Source of the DNA: DASRDR01 sp035550795
Lineage (GTDB): Bacteria > Methylomirabilota > Methylomirabilia > Rokubacteriales > DASRDR01
Length of the DNA stretch: 64,000 bases
Assembly: GCA_035550795.1 (NCBI GenBank)
Contig: DASZOL010000068.1
Span: 186,001 to 250,000, forward strand
Reading direction: 5' to 3'
Shown here one piece after another: positions 7,112 to 15,183 of the stretch (the first letter of the stretch is position 1; every line of letters starts with the position of its first letter). A program made the translations under genes and the position numbers. Below the pieces are notes generated by a model, which worked only from the letters and a program-made list of their open reading frames with translations, was not told the origin of the DNA and did no database searches.

Positions 7112-8197
7112 ATGCCCCGACCCCCCGGCATCCCCGACAGGCAGTGGCGCGACTGGATCTGGCAGATGCAGGAGCGCGTCCGCAGCACCAAGGACCTCGA
7201 GCGCTACGTCAACCCGACGGAGGGCGAGCGCCGGGCGATCGACGCACTCGCCGAGCGGTTCCGCTTCGTCATCACACCGTACTACGCGTCCCTCATGGAC
7301 CCGGACGACCCCGCCTGCCCGATCCGCAAGCAGGTGGTGCCCCGGACGGTCGAGCTCGACGACCCGTCCGGCCTGGCCGATCCGCTTGACGAGGTGGCGC
7401 ACTCGCCCGTGAAGAACGTGATCCGTGTCTACCCCGACCGGATCGCCTTCTGCGTCAACAACGAGTGCGCGCTCTACTGCCGGTTCTGCCTGCGAAAGCG
7501 CATGGTCGGGGACGAAGAGTGGGTCATGAAGAAGCGCGAGCTCGAGGTCGGGCTCGACTGGATCCGGGGAACGCCCGAGATCCGCGACGTGCTCCTCACG
7601 GGCGGGGACCCCCTCGTCTTCTCCGACGAGAAGCTGGAGTGGCTCATCGCCGAGCTGCGGGCGATCCCCCACGTGGAGATCGTGCGGCTCGGGACGCGGC
7701 TGCCCGTGACGTTGCCCTTCAGGGTGACCGACGCCCTGTGTCGGATGCTCGAGCGCTACCACCCGATCTGGGTGAACACGCACTTCAACCATCCGAAGGA
7801 GCTCACCCCCGAGGCGGCCGAGGGCTGCGACCGCCTGCTGCGGGCGGGGATCCCCGTCGGGAACCAGAGCGTGCTGCTGCGCGGGATCAACGATGACGCG
7901 GCGACGATGAAGGCGCTCTGCGAGGGGCTGGTTCGGATGCGGGTCCGGCCCTACTACTGCTACCAGGCCCAGCTCCTCGAGGGGACGGGCCACTTCCGCG
8001 TGCCCGTCGAGCGGGGCGTGGAGATCTTCCGGGAGCTCCGGGGGCGCACGAGCGGCTTCGCGATTCCGACGTACGTGCTGGACACCCCCTACGGCAAGGT
8101 CCCGCTGGGGTACCCGTACCTCCGGGGCCGCGACGGCGACCACGTCGTGGTCGAGTCCTGGGACGGGCGGATCTGGCGCGAGCTCAATCCCGCCTAG
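7112..8197 (+). CDS. KamA family radical SAM protein (lysine 2,3-aminomutase-like)
   Basis: A 361-residue cytoplasmic radical SAM enzyme. The CX3CX2C iron-sulfur motif is present in CALYCRFCLRKR (about residues 123-130), followed by LLTGGDPL, a SAM-contact strand typical of the KamA family, and near the C-terminus PTYVLDTPYGKVPLGY, where the Lys is in the position of the pyridoxal-phosphate lysine of lysine 2,3-aminomutase. The family moves amino groups from alpha to beta carbon; close relatives act on free lysine, glutamate or a lysine of EF-P, so the substrate is open. The ATG at 7112 is chosen because the promoter ends 7 nt upstream; a longer frame to 6863 overlaps the promoter. Confidence 0.88.
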   Translation: MPRPPGIPDRQWRDWIWQMQERVRSTKDLERYVNPTEGERRAIDALAERFRFVITPYYASLMDPDDPACPIRKQVVPRTVELDDPSGLADPLDEVAHSPVKNVIRVYPDRIAFCVNNECALYCRFCLRKRMVGDEEWVMKKRELEVGLDWIRGTPEIRDVLLTGGDPLVFSDEKLEWLIAELRAIPHVEIVRLGTRLPVTLPFRVTDALCRMLERYHPIWVNTHFNHPKELTPEAAEGCDRLLRAGIPVGNQSVLLRGINDDAATMKALCEGLVRMRVRPYYCYQAQLLEGTGHFRVPVERGVEIFRELRGRTSGFAIPTYVLDTPYGKVPLGYPYLRGRDGDHVVVESWDGRIWRELNPA

Positions 8198-8249
8198 CCT
8201 GCAGCCCTTTCCGCCCGGCCCGCGTGACCCCCTGATCGGCGCAGACCCG

Positions 8250-9227
8250 GTGTCGGACGTCGCGCCTCCGGAAGGCACCGGTCACGGCGTGCCACTCCGC
8301 TCGGTGGCCGCCGTCGCGGTCGGCGTGGCGGTCGAGCCGCACCTCCTCGCCTTCCGGCCGTACGCCGACCTCCTCGAGCGTGAGTTCAGCGGGCTCACCG
8401 CCGAGAACGCGATGAAGTGGAGCCAGATCCACCCGGGGGAATCCGAGTGGCGCTTCGGCCCCGCGGACCATCTCGTGGAGTTCGCGCTCGGCCGATCGAT
8501 GCGGGTCCACGGCCACACGCTCGTCTGGCACCAGCAGCTCCCACGATGGGTGGATGGTCTGAAGAGCCCGGCGAGCCTGGCCGCGGCGCTGGGGCGTCAC
8601 ATCGGGACGCTGGTCGGACGCTATCGAGGGCGGGTCGCGTCGTGGGACGTCGTCAACGAGGCGGTGACGGACCGGGGTGTCTTTCGCGACTCGATCTTCC
8701 TGCGCCGCCTCGGACCGGGCTACATCGCCGACGCGTTTGGGCTCGCCCACGGCGCCGATCCGGCTGCGCGCCTCTACTACAACGACTTCGAGGCCGAAGG
8801 GCTCGGTCGGAAGGCGGACGCGGTGTACGCGCTCGTGCGGCGCCTGGTCGACGACGGCCTGCCGATCCACGGGGTCGGGCTGCAGATGCACCTCGACGCC
8901 GCGGCCGCGCCAGCGCCCGATGACGTGGCGGCCAACGTGGCTCGGCTGGCGGCGCTCGGCCTCGAGGTCCGGATCTCGGAGATGGACGTGCGGATCCGGC
9001 GTCTGCGGGCACGCGATCCCCTCGAGGGTCAGCGGGCCGTGTACCAGGAGACGCTGGCCGCGTGCGTCAACGCGCCCGGCTTCACGGGCGTGTCGTTCTG
9101 GGGAGTGACCGACGCCCACTCCTGGATTCATCGCCGTTTCGGACGGGACGCACCCCTGCTCTTCGACGCCGTCTACGCGCCGAAGCCCGCGTACTTCGGC
9201 GTCCGCGACGCGCTGGCGTCGTCCTGA
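8250..9227 (+). CDS. endo-1,4-beta-xylanase, glycoside hydrolase family 10
   Basis: A 325-residue GH10 (beta/alpha)8 barrel. Key motifs are LTAENAMKW, HGHTLVWHQQ, the acid/base Glu in SWDVVNEA (about residue 136), LYYNDFE, GVGLQMHL, and the nucleophile Glu in VRISEMDVR. The end FWGVTDAHSWI is the usual Trp-rich closing segment. No signal peptide or carbohydrate-binding module is visible, so it looks intracellular and may act on short xylo-oligosaccharides. The GTG at 8250 lacks a clear ribosome site; it is 52 bp after the KamA-type gene, so co-transcription is likely. No other sugar-degradation genes are nearby. Confidence 0.92.
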   Translation: MSDVAPPEGTGHGVPLRSVAAVAVGVAVEPHLLAFRPYADLLEREFSGLTAENAMKWSQIHPGESEWRFGPADHLVEFALGRSMRVHGHTLVWHQQLPRWVDGLKSPASLAAALGRHIGTLVGRYRGRVASWDVVNEAVTDRGVFRDSIFLRRLGPGYIADAFGLAHGADPAARLYYNDFEAEGLGRKADAVYALVRRLVDDGLPIHGVGLQMHLDAAAAPAPDDVAANVARLAALGLEVRISEMDVRIRRLRARDPLEGQRAVYQETLAACVNAPGFTGVSFWGVTDAHSWIHRRFGRDAPLLFDAVYAPKPAYFGVRDALASS

Positions 9228-9245
9228 CGGCCGCGCGATGCCCTG

Positions 9246-9262
9246 CCCCGCGCCGCGCGGGG
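9246..9262. terminator. hairpin between convergent xylanase and Nudix genes
   Basis: CCCCGCG (9246-9252) pairs with CGCGGGG (9256-9262) around a 3-nt loop in the 46-bp gap between two convergent genes. There is no T-run, so intrinsic termination is plausible but not certain. Confidence 0.4.
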
Positions 9263-9273
9263 AGCCCGCCGTA

Positions 9274-9702
9274 TCAGCGGTCCGGCGGCGGCCGGTGACC
9301 CTGGCGGCGGTAGCGGCGGTAGTCGGCCAGGATCAGCCCGTGGTCGAAGGCGAGCGGCGCCGGCACCGCGTCGAGCGGGAACACTCGCGCCTCCGCCGCG
9401 TCGTCGGCGCCGGCCGGGGCGCCCGAGGCGCGGCCGATGAAGACCACGCTCAGGGTGGGCCCGCGGGGGTCTCGGGCGGGATCCGCGTAGACGTGGAACA
9501 GCTCGGTGAGCTCGACGTCGAGCCCGGTCTCTTCGCGGAGCTCGCGGCGGGCGGCGGCGGCCGCGCTCTCGCCGGCCTCGACGAACCCGCCGGGGAGCGC
9601 CCATCCGGGTGGCGGGTGCTTCCGCCGCACGAGGACGATGCCGCCTCCCGGCATCTCGGCGATGACATCCACGGTCGGCAGCGGGCCCCGCGGAAGGCTC
9701 AC
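9274..9702 (-). CDS. Nudix hydrolase
   Basis: A 142-residue protein with a complete Nudix box: GGFVEAGES followed by ARRELREETGLDVE (about residues 37-60), fitting GX5EX7REUXEEXGU. Such enzymes hydrolyse nucleoside diphosphates linked to another moiety, with Mg2+ bound by the box glutamates; the substrate cannot be told. The N-terminus (PTVDVIAEMPGGGIVLVRRKHPPPGW) resembles ADP-ribose or 8-oxo-dGTP type Nudix proteins. It starts with GTG at 9702, 49 bp downstream of the zinc-ribbon membrane protein gene on the same strand, and may be in its transcript. Confidence 0.9.
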   Translation of the reverse strand: MSLPRGPLPTVDVIAEMPGGGIVLVRRKHPPPGWALPGGFVEAGESAAAAARRELREETGLDVELTELFHVYADPARDPRGPTLSVVFIGRASGAPAGADDAAEARVFPLDAVPAPLAFDHGLILADYRRYRRQGHRPPPDR

Positions 9703-9751
9703 CGGGCGGCCCGGGCTTCCGTGCGCGCTTCCGGCCTTCCCGGCGGGACGA

Positions 9752-11212
9752 TCAGAGCAACCGCTCGATCGCGTCGAGGACGGACTGCTCCACCGGAGTC
9801 TCGGGCGTGGGGAGGGCCTTCCGCTCCCTCGCCCAGAAGATCCGCTGCTCCCGGAAGACCTCGCGTCGCACCGAGATCGACGTCTGGCTGTCCGAGACGG
9901 AGCGCACGACGACGTCGAGAGAATGGCGCGTGCCCCCGGCGTAGACCACGAAGTCCTTGAAGGTCACGTTGCGCGGCTCGGTCCGGATCACGCCCGTCGC
10001 CTGGTCGGCCTGATCGATGTCCCACCCGAGGCTGCGCAGGACCGACTGGGAGACGGTCCAGGTCCGCTCGACGGGCACGGGGACGACCCGGACGAGCTGG
10101 CCATCGGGGCCCCGGGTGGACGTGGCCGGCGGCAGAGATGCGGTGACGGCGGGGGCCGGCGGTGCTCCCGAGTCAGGCGTCGGCGAGCCACCCGGCGCGC
10201 CACCACGATTCGACGGGGGCGGCGCGCCGCCCGGCGGGGCAATGGCTGGCTCCGGCGGCGCGCCGGCCGCCAGCTTCGACAGCTCTCCCACGAGGACGAG
10301 GTCGTCCGAGGGCTCGCGCGCGCCCCCCTGTCGCTCGATCGTCACGCCGAAGATGTCCGGGGACCACGTGGCTCGCGGCGGCGGGACACGGAGCGTCCCG
10401 GCGCCCAGGGCATCGACCAGGAGCAGTCCCGCCGAGACCCGGTTCCCGAGACTGATGCTGCCGAGCCACAGCTGATAGGTCCGCCCGGTCGGCGGTTGAG
10501 GAAGGCCCGAGACCACCAGCATGCCTCCGCCGATGGGCTCCCACCGGAGCTGCCCCCGCGCTCCCGGCGCCGACCCGACGGGCACCAGCGTGATCATTCG
10601 TGCCCCTGCCATCGGCGGAGGCGTGCCGGGATCTGTCCGGGCGCTGTAGAGCTTCGGCGTCGCCGCCGGCTGGGTGGAGGGGGCCGTCGATGGCGCCGGA
10701 CGGTCCAGCGCGGGAGGTGGGGGATCCGGCTGCCTTGCGACCTTGGGCGCCGCCTTCTTGACTCGCTCGGGCGGAGGAGGCGCGGGCGCCGCGGCTGGCG
10801 GCGGCGCGGGGGCGGGCTCCGGCTGCGGCGCCGGCGTTGACGCTGACGCTTCGGCCTCGAGGGGCTCCGGTTCCGGCGCGGGAGCCTGGGAGGGCACGAC
10901 GCTCTCAGCGGGACGCTGATCCTGAGGGGCCGGCAAGCTTGCGACGACGCCGGGCAGCGGAGGCACCCACGCGCGATGCCACGCGAGCGCCAGGCCGACG
11001 CCTGCCCCCAGGAGGACCAGGATCGGGAGCATGAGAGACGGCGATCGCCGGGGAAGCCGGCGCCTGGAGCCGGGGCGGTGACTCGCTCCCTGGGCGCCGT
11101 GGACGCCCGGCCGGTCCGTGGGAGCCTCTCGAAGGTGAAGCGGCTCGCCGCACTGATGACAGAACCGCTGCGTCTCCGGATAGTCCCGGTCGCACTGGAG
11201 GCACCGCATCAT
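9752..11212 (-). CDS. zinc-ribbon membrane protein with RskA-like (anti-sigma-K) domain
   Basis: A 486-residue multi-domain protein. Residues 1-25 form a zinc ribbon (CLQC and CHQC pairs). Residues about 55-80 are one membrane helix. A Pro/Ala/Glu-rich linker follows to about 200. A domain at about 205-310, with QLRWEPIGGGMLVVSGLP and GRTYQLWLG, resembles the extracytoplasmic part of RskA-type anti-sigma factors. A second Pro/Gly-rich linker leads to a C-terminal domain (about 365-486, TWTVSQSVLRSLGWDI, then DQATGVIRTEP) like small envelope lipoprotein domains. Topology suggests the ribbon in the cytoplasm and the rest outside. The usual cytoplasmic sigma-binding helix is not evident and no sigma factor gene is adjacent, so its role is unknown. 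Confidence 0.75.
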   Translation of the reverse strand: MMRCLQCDRDYPETQRFCHQCGEPLHLREAPTDRPGVHGAQGASHRPGSRRRLPRRSPSLMLPILVLLGAGVGLALAWHRAWVPPLPGVVASLPAPQDQRPAESVVPSQAPAPEPEPLEAEASASTPAPQPEPAPAPPPAAAPAPPPPERVKKAAPKVARQPDPPPPALDRPAPSTAPSTQPAATPKLYSARTDPGTPPPMAGARMITLVPVGSAPGARGQLRWEPIGGGMLVVSGLPQPPTGRTYQLWLGSISLGNRVSAGLLLVDALGAGTLRVPPPRATWSPDIFGVTIERQGGAREPSDDLVLVGELSKLAAGAPPEPAIAPPGGAPPPSNRGGAPGGSPTPDSGAPPAPAVTASLPPATSTRGPDGQLVRVVPVPVERTWTVSQSVLRSLGWDIDQADQATGVIRTEPRNVTFKDFVVYAGGTRHSLDVVVRSVSDSQTSISVRREVFREQRIFWARERKALPTPETPVEQSVLDAIERLL

Positions 11213-11269
11213 CGACGGAGCCCCGGCGGGCGAGGACCCGAATCAGTCATCAGATGTTGCCTCGATTCC

Positions 11270-11299
11270 ACGATAGGGGGCCGGCTCCGATAGTGTCAA
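11270..11299 (-). promoter_or_regulatory. promoter TTGACA-18-TATCGT for the zinc-ribbon membrane protein
   Basis: On the minus strand TTGACA (11294-11299) and TATCGT (11270-11275) are separated by 18 bp. Transcription would begin near 11263, leaving a leader of about 50 nt before the ATG at 11212. The perfect -35 in a GC-rich gap supports the call. Confidence 0.5.
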
Positions 11300-11325
11300 G
11301 TTTGCTGCGGGATGGCGCCCGCGAC

Positions 11326-11844
11326 CTACGGGTGTGCAGCGAGGGCCCGGCTGAAGGCGCCGCTGGCGGTCCCGTCGAAGAGGACGAAGCGCACCTCGGC
11401 CACGCGCGTCGCGGCCGTCCGGACCGCCTGGAGCGCGACGGGGGCGGCGAGGTCCAGGGGATAGCCGTAGACGCCCGTCGAGATTGCGGGAAAGGCGACC
11501 GAGGCGCAGCCCAGCTCGTCGGCGATCCGGAGGGCCTCCACGTGGCAGCTGGCGAGGAGAGCCGAGCGGTCCTCCCGGGGCGAGTAGACGGGCCCGACCG
11601 TGTGGATCACCCAGCGGGCGAGGAGGCGGCCGGCCGGCGTGGCCGCCGCCTGGCCCGTGGGCAGGCCTTCCGGGTAGCGCTCGGCGCGCAGCCGCCGGCA
11701 GGCCTCGAGGATGGCGGGCCCGCCCTTCCGGTGGATCGCGCCATCGACGCCGCCGCCACCCATGAGCGTGGCGTTGGCGGCGTTGACGAGGGCGTCCACC
11801 GCCTGCTCCGTGATGTCGCCCTGGACGAGGACGATGCGCGGCAC
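11326..11844 (-). CDS. macrodomain protein (O-acetyl-ADP-ribose deacetylase type)
   Basis: A single macrodomain of 172 residues that should bind or hydrolyse ADP-ribose derivatives. Signatures include GDITEQAVDALVNAANATL, the GGGGVDGAIH loop (about residues 29-38) and the diphosphate-binding FPAISTGVYGYP loop. This is the bacterial MacroD/YmdB-like arrangement, which removes acetyl or ADP-ribose groups from conjugates. It starts with GTG at 11844, just 6 bp after the stop of the flavoprotein gene, and is the last gene of a four-gene minus-strand run (SDR, VOC, flavoprotein, macrodomain). Confidence 0.93.
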   Translation of the reverse strand: MPRIVLVQGDITEQAVDALVNAANATLMGGGGVDGAIHRKGGPAILEACRRLRAERYPEGLPTGQAAATPAGRLLARWVIHTVGPVYSPREDRSALLASCHVEALRIADELGCASVAFPAISTGVYGYPLDLAAPVALQAVRTAATRVAEVRFVLFDGTASGAFSRALAAHP

Positions 11845-11850
11845 GCCGGG

Positions 11851-13038
11851 TCAGGCGAAGGAGCCCCACCGGTACTCGTGCTCGCCCCGGATCGTCTGGC
11901 CGCGCGCGTCTCGGTCGACCCCGAACGGCGCGAGCGGGCTCGCGGCGAAGTCGGCGCCGCGGATCACCTCGGCCAGGGCCTTCCCCATGGAGGGGCCGAA
12001 CTTGAAGCCCTTGCCGTTCCCGCCCGTGAGGACGAAGAGCCCCGGGGCGCCGGGGACCGGTCCGGCGAGCGCGTGGCCGTCCGGCGTCCGCGAGTCGAGG
12101 CCCACCCACGTGCGGCCCGGCGACGCGTGCTCGAGCGCGGGGATCCGCGGTACGAGGCGCGCCGCGGCCGAGACGAGCTCGTCGAGGGTGGGCGGGGCAA
12201 ACTCGGCCTTGCCGTGGAACGGCTCGCCGCGGAAGCCGATGGAGTCCTCGTACCCGGCGCCGATCAGGAGCGCGTCGCCGATCTCGCCCCGGTACCACTG
12301 CTCGGCGGCGTGGTCGATCGTGCACGGGACACGGGCGAGCCCCGGCAGGCCGTGGAGAAGCCCGGCGCCGATCGGCATCGGGGACACGGGCAGGTCGACG
12401 TTCACCTCGGCCGCGAGCCCCCGCGTGCCCGCGCCGGCCGCCAGGACGACCGCCGCGGCCGCGATCCGGTCCGCTCCGACCTGGACGCCGGTGACACGGC
12501 CACGCTCGGTCAGGACGTGCGCCGGTCCCGCGTCCGCCAGGACGCGGCCGCCGCGCTCGCGGACGTTCGCGAGGAGGCTTGCGACGCAGTCGGAGGGATC
12601 GGCGTGACCGCTGTCCGGCTCCCACGCCGCCGCGCCGATGCCCCCGGTCTCGACGAAGGGGAGGATCCGCCTCACGCCCGCTGCGTCCAGGACCTCCGTG
12701 GGCACGCCCATCGCCCGCATGAGCGCCACATTCTTCTCGAGAGTCGGGACCAGGATCGGCGGCACGATGAACAGGAAGCCGTTGCGACGGTAGCCGTTCT
12801 CGCCTCCGACCTCCGCGCCCCAGCGCCGGTGCATCCGCCAGCTCTCGGCGGCGAAGTGGGCCTCGGGCGCATTGGCGTAGTGGCACCGGATGTACCCCGC
12901 GGTCCGGCCCGACGCGCCGCCCGCAGGGGATCCCTGATCGACGACGGTCACGCGCAGCCCGGCGCGCGCTGCGAAGCAGGCCGTGCTCGCGCCGGCGATG
13001 CCGGCGCCGACGACGACGAGGTCGATCGGCCGTGTCAT
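11851..13038 (-). CDS. DAO-family FAD-dependent amino acid/sarcosine oxidase-like oxidoreductase
   Basis: A 395-residue flavoprotein. Residues 5-20 carry the FAD dinucleotide fold (DLVVVGAGIAGASTA), followed by AGLRVTVVDQ. Near the C-terminus GLFVLTGGNGKGFKFGPSMGKALAEVI is the second FAD contact of the DAO family. The family oxidises D-amino acids, sarcosine, glycine or similar amines. The start is the ATG at 13038, preceded by TAGGAG; the frame extends upstream without stop but the added region is not conserved in type. This full-length relative contrasts with the internally deleted flavoenzyme at 4004-4474. Confidence 0.9.
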   Translation of the reverse strand: MTRPIDLVVVGAGIAGASTACFAARAGLRVTVVDQGSPAGGASGRTAGYIRCHYANAPEAHFAAESWRMHRRWGAEVGGENGYRRNGFLFIVPPILVPTLEKNVALMRAMGVPTEVLDAAGVRRILPFVETGGIGAAAWEPDSGHADPSDCVASLLANVRERGGRVLADAGPAHVLTERGRVTGVQVGADRIAAAAVVLAAGAGTRGLAAEVNVDLPVSPMPIGAGLLHGLPGLARVPCTIDHAAEQWYRGEIGDALLIGAGYEDSIGFRGEPFHGKAEFAPPTLDELVSAAARLVPRIPALEHASPGRTWVGLDSRTPDGHALAGPVPGAPGLFVLTGGNGKGFKFGPSMGKALAEVIRGADFAASPLAPFGVDRDARGQTIRGEHEYRWGSFA

Positions 13039-13049
13039 GGCGAGCGCTC

Positions 13050-13424
13050 CTACGGACCCTCGATGCGGGTGGCGAACCGGATGCCGAACCCGTCGGGGTC
13101 CGCGATCGTGAAGTCGCGGAGGCCATACTCGCGGTCCGCGACCGGCGCGAGCACGCGGGCCCCCATGCCGGTCGCGCGCCGCCACCAGGCGTCCACGTCC
13201 GGCACCATCACGCGCACGTTGGCCTGGGGCGACGGGGGCGGCTCGTGGTGGGGACGCTCATCGAGGAAGAGCTCGTGCTCCTCCCACGCCACCGTTCCGA
13301 AGCCGTCCGTCCGGCCCAGGACCTCGAACCCCAGGCTCCGGTAGAAGTCCACGGCCCGGTCCAGATTCCGGACGTAGATCTCAACGACCAGCTGCTCGGT
13401 GGCCGGGACGTAGGGTGCTGCCAT
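13050..13424 (-). CDS. VOC family protein (glyoxalase/bleomycin resistance fold)
   Basis: A 124-residue protein with two beta-alpha-beta-beta-beta modules of the vicinal oxygen chelate fold: QLVVEIYVRNLDRAVDFYRSLGF in the first half and VRVMVPDVDAWWRRATGMGARV, then REYGLRDFTIADPDGFGIRF, in the second. Members bind a metal and act as glyoxalases, dioxygenases or antibiotic-binding proteins; the function here is undefined. It is 11 bp upstream of the flavoprotein gene and 21 bp downstream of the SDR gene, so it belongs to their operon. Confidence 0.9.
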   Translation of the reverse strand: MAAPYVPATEQLVVEIYVRNLDRAVDFYRSLGFEVLGRTDGFGTVAWEEHELFLDERPHHEPPPSPQANVRVMVPDVDAWWRRATGMGARVLAPVADREYGLRDFTIADPDGFGIRFATRIEGP

Positions 13425-13445
13425 GGATGGCTCCGTACTGCTCGG

Positions 13446-14264
13446 TCAGCCTTCGGCCCGGTTGACCCGCATCAGATAGCGGTAGGGGTCGCTCGTCATG
13501 ACGGCCCCCCCTGACACGAGGAGGATAGCGCCCGACACCCACGCCGCCTCGTCCGCCGCGAAGTAGACCGCCGCGGCCGCCACGTCCTCGGGCTGGCCGA
13601 CGCGGCGCAGCGGGTAGAACGCCGATCGGTTCCGCCGATCCGCCTCGGTGGCGAGCCACGGCGCCGTCAGCGGGGTCTCCACGACGGCCGGCGCGATGGC
13701 GTTGACCCGGATCCGGTGCTGGCCCAGCTCGACCGCCATGGTCTGGACGACGTTGTTCAGGGCCGCCTTGCACGCGCCATAGATGCCCTCGCCACCGGGC
13801 GCGGCGTACAGGCTGTCGATCGACGAGATGAAGATGATGGAGCCGCCCGTGCCCCGGTCGCGCATCGCCCGCGCGGCGGCCTGGGCGCCGAAGACCTGGG
13901 CGGTGAGGTTCAGCCGCACCATGGCTTCCCAGCCCGCCTCGGTCACGTCGAGCCACTCGGCCGTGCTGCCCGGCTCCCCGGTGAAGCCGCCGGCGTTGTT
14001 GACCCAGACGTCGATCCGGCCGAGCCGCGCCGTGGCGGCCTCCGCCAGCGCCCGGAGCTGGCCGAGGTCGGTCACGTCGGTCGGCTGGACGACGGCCCGC
14101 CGCCCCCTGGCTTCGACCTCGCGGGCGACGATCTCCAGGTCCGCCCGGCTTCGGGCCCCCAGCGCCACGTCGGCCCCGCGGTCGGCGAAGGCGAGCGCGA
14201 TCGCCCGGCCGAGGCCGCGGCTCGCGCCGGTGACCACGCACGCCTTCCCCGCGAGCGAGAACAC
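13446..14264 (-). CDS. SDR family NAD(P)-dependent oxidoreductase
   Basis: A classical short-chain dehydrogenase of 272 residues. The cofactor motif TGASRGLG (about residues 12-19), the structural NNAGG and the catalytic Ser (IIFISSIDS) and YGACK tetrad motif are all present, as is a C-terminal SGGAVMTSD end. The GTG at 14264 is chosen because GGAGG lies just 4 nt before it and directly after the stop codon of the CoxL remnant; the ATG at 14288 would run into that remnant. The operon may originally have followed a second CoxL gene now decayed. Substrate unknown. Confidence 0.92.
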   Translation of the reverse strand: MFSLAGKACVVTGASRGLGRAIALAFADRGADVALGARSRADLEIVAREVEARGRRAVVQPTDVTDLGQLRALAEAATARLGRIDVWVNNAGGFTGEPGSTAEWLDVTEAGWEAMVRLNLTAQVFGAQAAARAMRDRGTGGSIIFISSIDSLYAAPGGEGIYGACKAALNNVVQTMAVELGQHRIRVNAIAPAVVETPLTAPWLATEADRRNRSAFYPLRRVGQPEDVAAAAVYFAADEAAWVSGAILLVSGGAVMTSDPYRYLMRVNRAEG

Positions 14265-14274
14265 GGATCCTCCG

Positions 14275-14461
14275 TCAGGCCTTCGCATTCTGCATTGCCT
14301 GCCACACCCGCTCCGGGCGCAGCGGGAACGGCCGACGCGCGTTGACCACGGCGTTCACGGCTGGCGGGTCGAGCCGATGGTCGCCGCCTCGCCGATGCCC
14401 TTGGCGCCGAGCGGGTTCACCGGAGTCGCCGCGACCGTCTGGTCGCTGACGAAGGAATGCA
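14275..14461 (-). pseudogene. remnant of a second CoxL-type molybdoprotein gene (3' end, frameshifted)
   Basis: About 187 bp matches the 3' end of the intact gene at 15184-17499 in the same orientation. The protein reading, crossing one frameshift, gives DQTVAATPVNPLGAKGIGEAATIGS and then AVNAVVNARRPF and PLRPERVWQAMQ. Relative to the intact copy it lacks 7 codons (NVRHLDM) and 1 nt near 14365. The catalytic GxGE segment survives, but the 5' part is gone: homology stops at about 14461, exactly where the cupin gene ends. It is a decayed paralogue, not a recent exact duplication, since substitutions are spread along it. Confidence 0.85.
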
Positions 14462-14878
14462 TCAATGATGCGCCGGGTCAAGGAACGGTGTGTCTGGATC
14501 GCTCACGTAGAAGATCACGACGCGCATGGGCTCGGTGCTGCTGCGGTTGTAGCCCGTCATTCTTACCTGGGGCGGTTCAACTATCGCTTGACCGGCCTTG
14601 ACCGTGATGGGCGCGCGCCCTTCCGCCTCCAACGTGAATGTTCCTTCCAGGACGTAGGCGGTCACGGGGAAACGGTGTGTATGGAACGGGGTCTTCTCGC
14701 CGGGCTTGAGGGTTGCTGTCAGGACTCGCACCTCCTGCCTCTCGCCTCTAGGCATGCCTTGCACGACCTCACTGAGGAGAGGTGGCGGGGGCTTTGCCGT
14801 ACTCTGCTCCTGCGCCATCGACGGCAAGCTGATGACCAAGGCCACAATCGCGAAACTGGCAACTATCGAGCTACGCAT
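14462..14878 (-). CDS. exported cupin-domain protein
   Basis: A 138-residue protein with a signal peptide (residues 1-23, MRSSIVASFAIVALVISLPSMA) and one cupin barrel. The first cupin motif is in LKPGEKTPFHTHRFPVTAYVLEG and the second is a degenerate stretch around IVEPPQVRMTGYN. The two His of HTH and a Glu of VLEG could bind a metal. The ATG at 14878 follows GGGAGGA with 9-nt spacing. The gene and its flanks are visibly less GC-rich than the neighbours, and it stands between a CoxL remnant and an intact CoxL, so it looks acquired. Function in the periplasm is unknown. Confidence 0.85.
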   Translation of the reverse strand: MRSSIVASFAIVALVISLPSMAQEQSTAKPPPPLLSEVVQGMPRGERQEVRVLTATLKPGEKTPFHTHRFPVTAYVLEGTFTLEAEGRAPITVKAGQAIVEPPQVRMTGYNRSSTEPMRVVIFYVSDPDTPFLDPAHH

Positions 14879-15183
14879 CCGTCTATTCCTCCCCGGGACT
14901 GAAGCGCCCATCTGACTCGCGTGCGGACACAGGATACGCAGGTCGGCGCATGGCGGCAAACGTCGACGGGCCCCCGGACCGGCCTCGATATCTCGCCAGT
15001 TTCCTGGATCGGTTATCAGACCTTGCGACTCGCGAGCTTTGGCGCAGATCGCCTGAGGGGGCATCGGGGGGACGTCCGGTCCGTCGGACTCGGTACGGCT
15101 CCGGGCCAGGGTTCAGGAGTCGGTGCGGACGCCCGCTCGCAGCCCACGAAAACCCTCCGTTCAAAGATGACGAGGCGCCCGGA
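14879..15183. other. 305-bp intergenic region, relatively GC-poor
   Basis: The region between the cupin and intact CoxL genes holds the cupin promoter (14931-14959) and its ribosome site. No further open frame, repeat or RNA gene is convincing. Its lower GC continues that of the cupin gene and stops near the CoxL stop codon. Confidence 0.5.
14931..14959 (-). promoter_or_regulatory. promoter TTGCCG-17-TATCCT for the cupin gene
   Basis: The minus strand reads TTGCCG (14954-14959), 17 bp, TATCCT (14931-14936). Transcription would begin near 14924, giving a 45-nt leader that carries the GGGAGGA ribosome site used by the ATG at 14878. Confidence 0.45.

Noticed and set aside
14462..15064. Longer form of the cupin gene starting at 15064
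   Set aside because: It would run over the promoter and ribosome site and add residues before a clear signal peptide; ATG 14878 is better.
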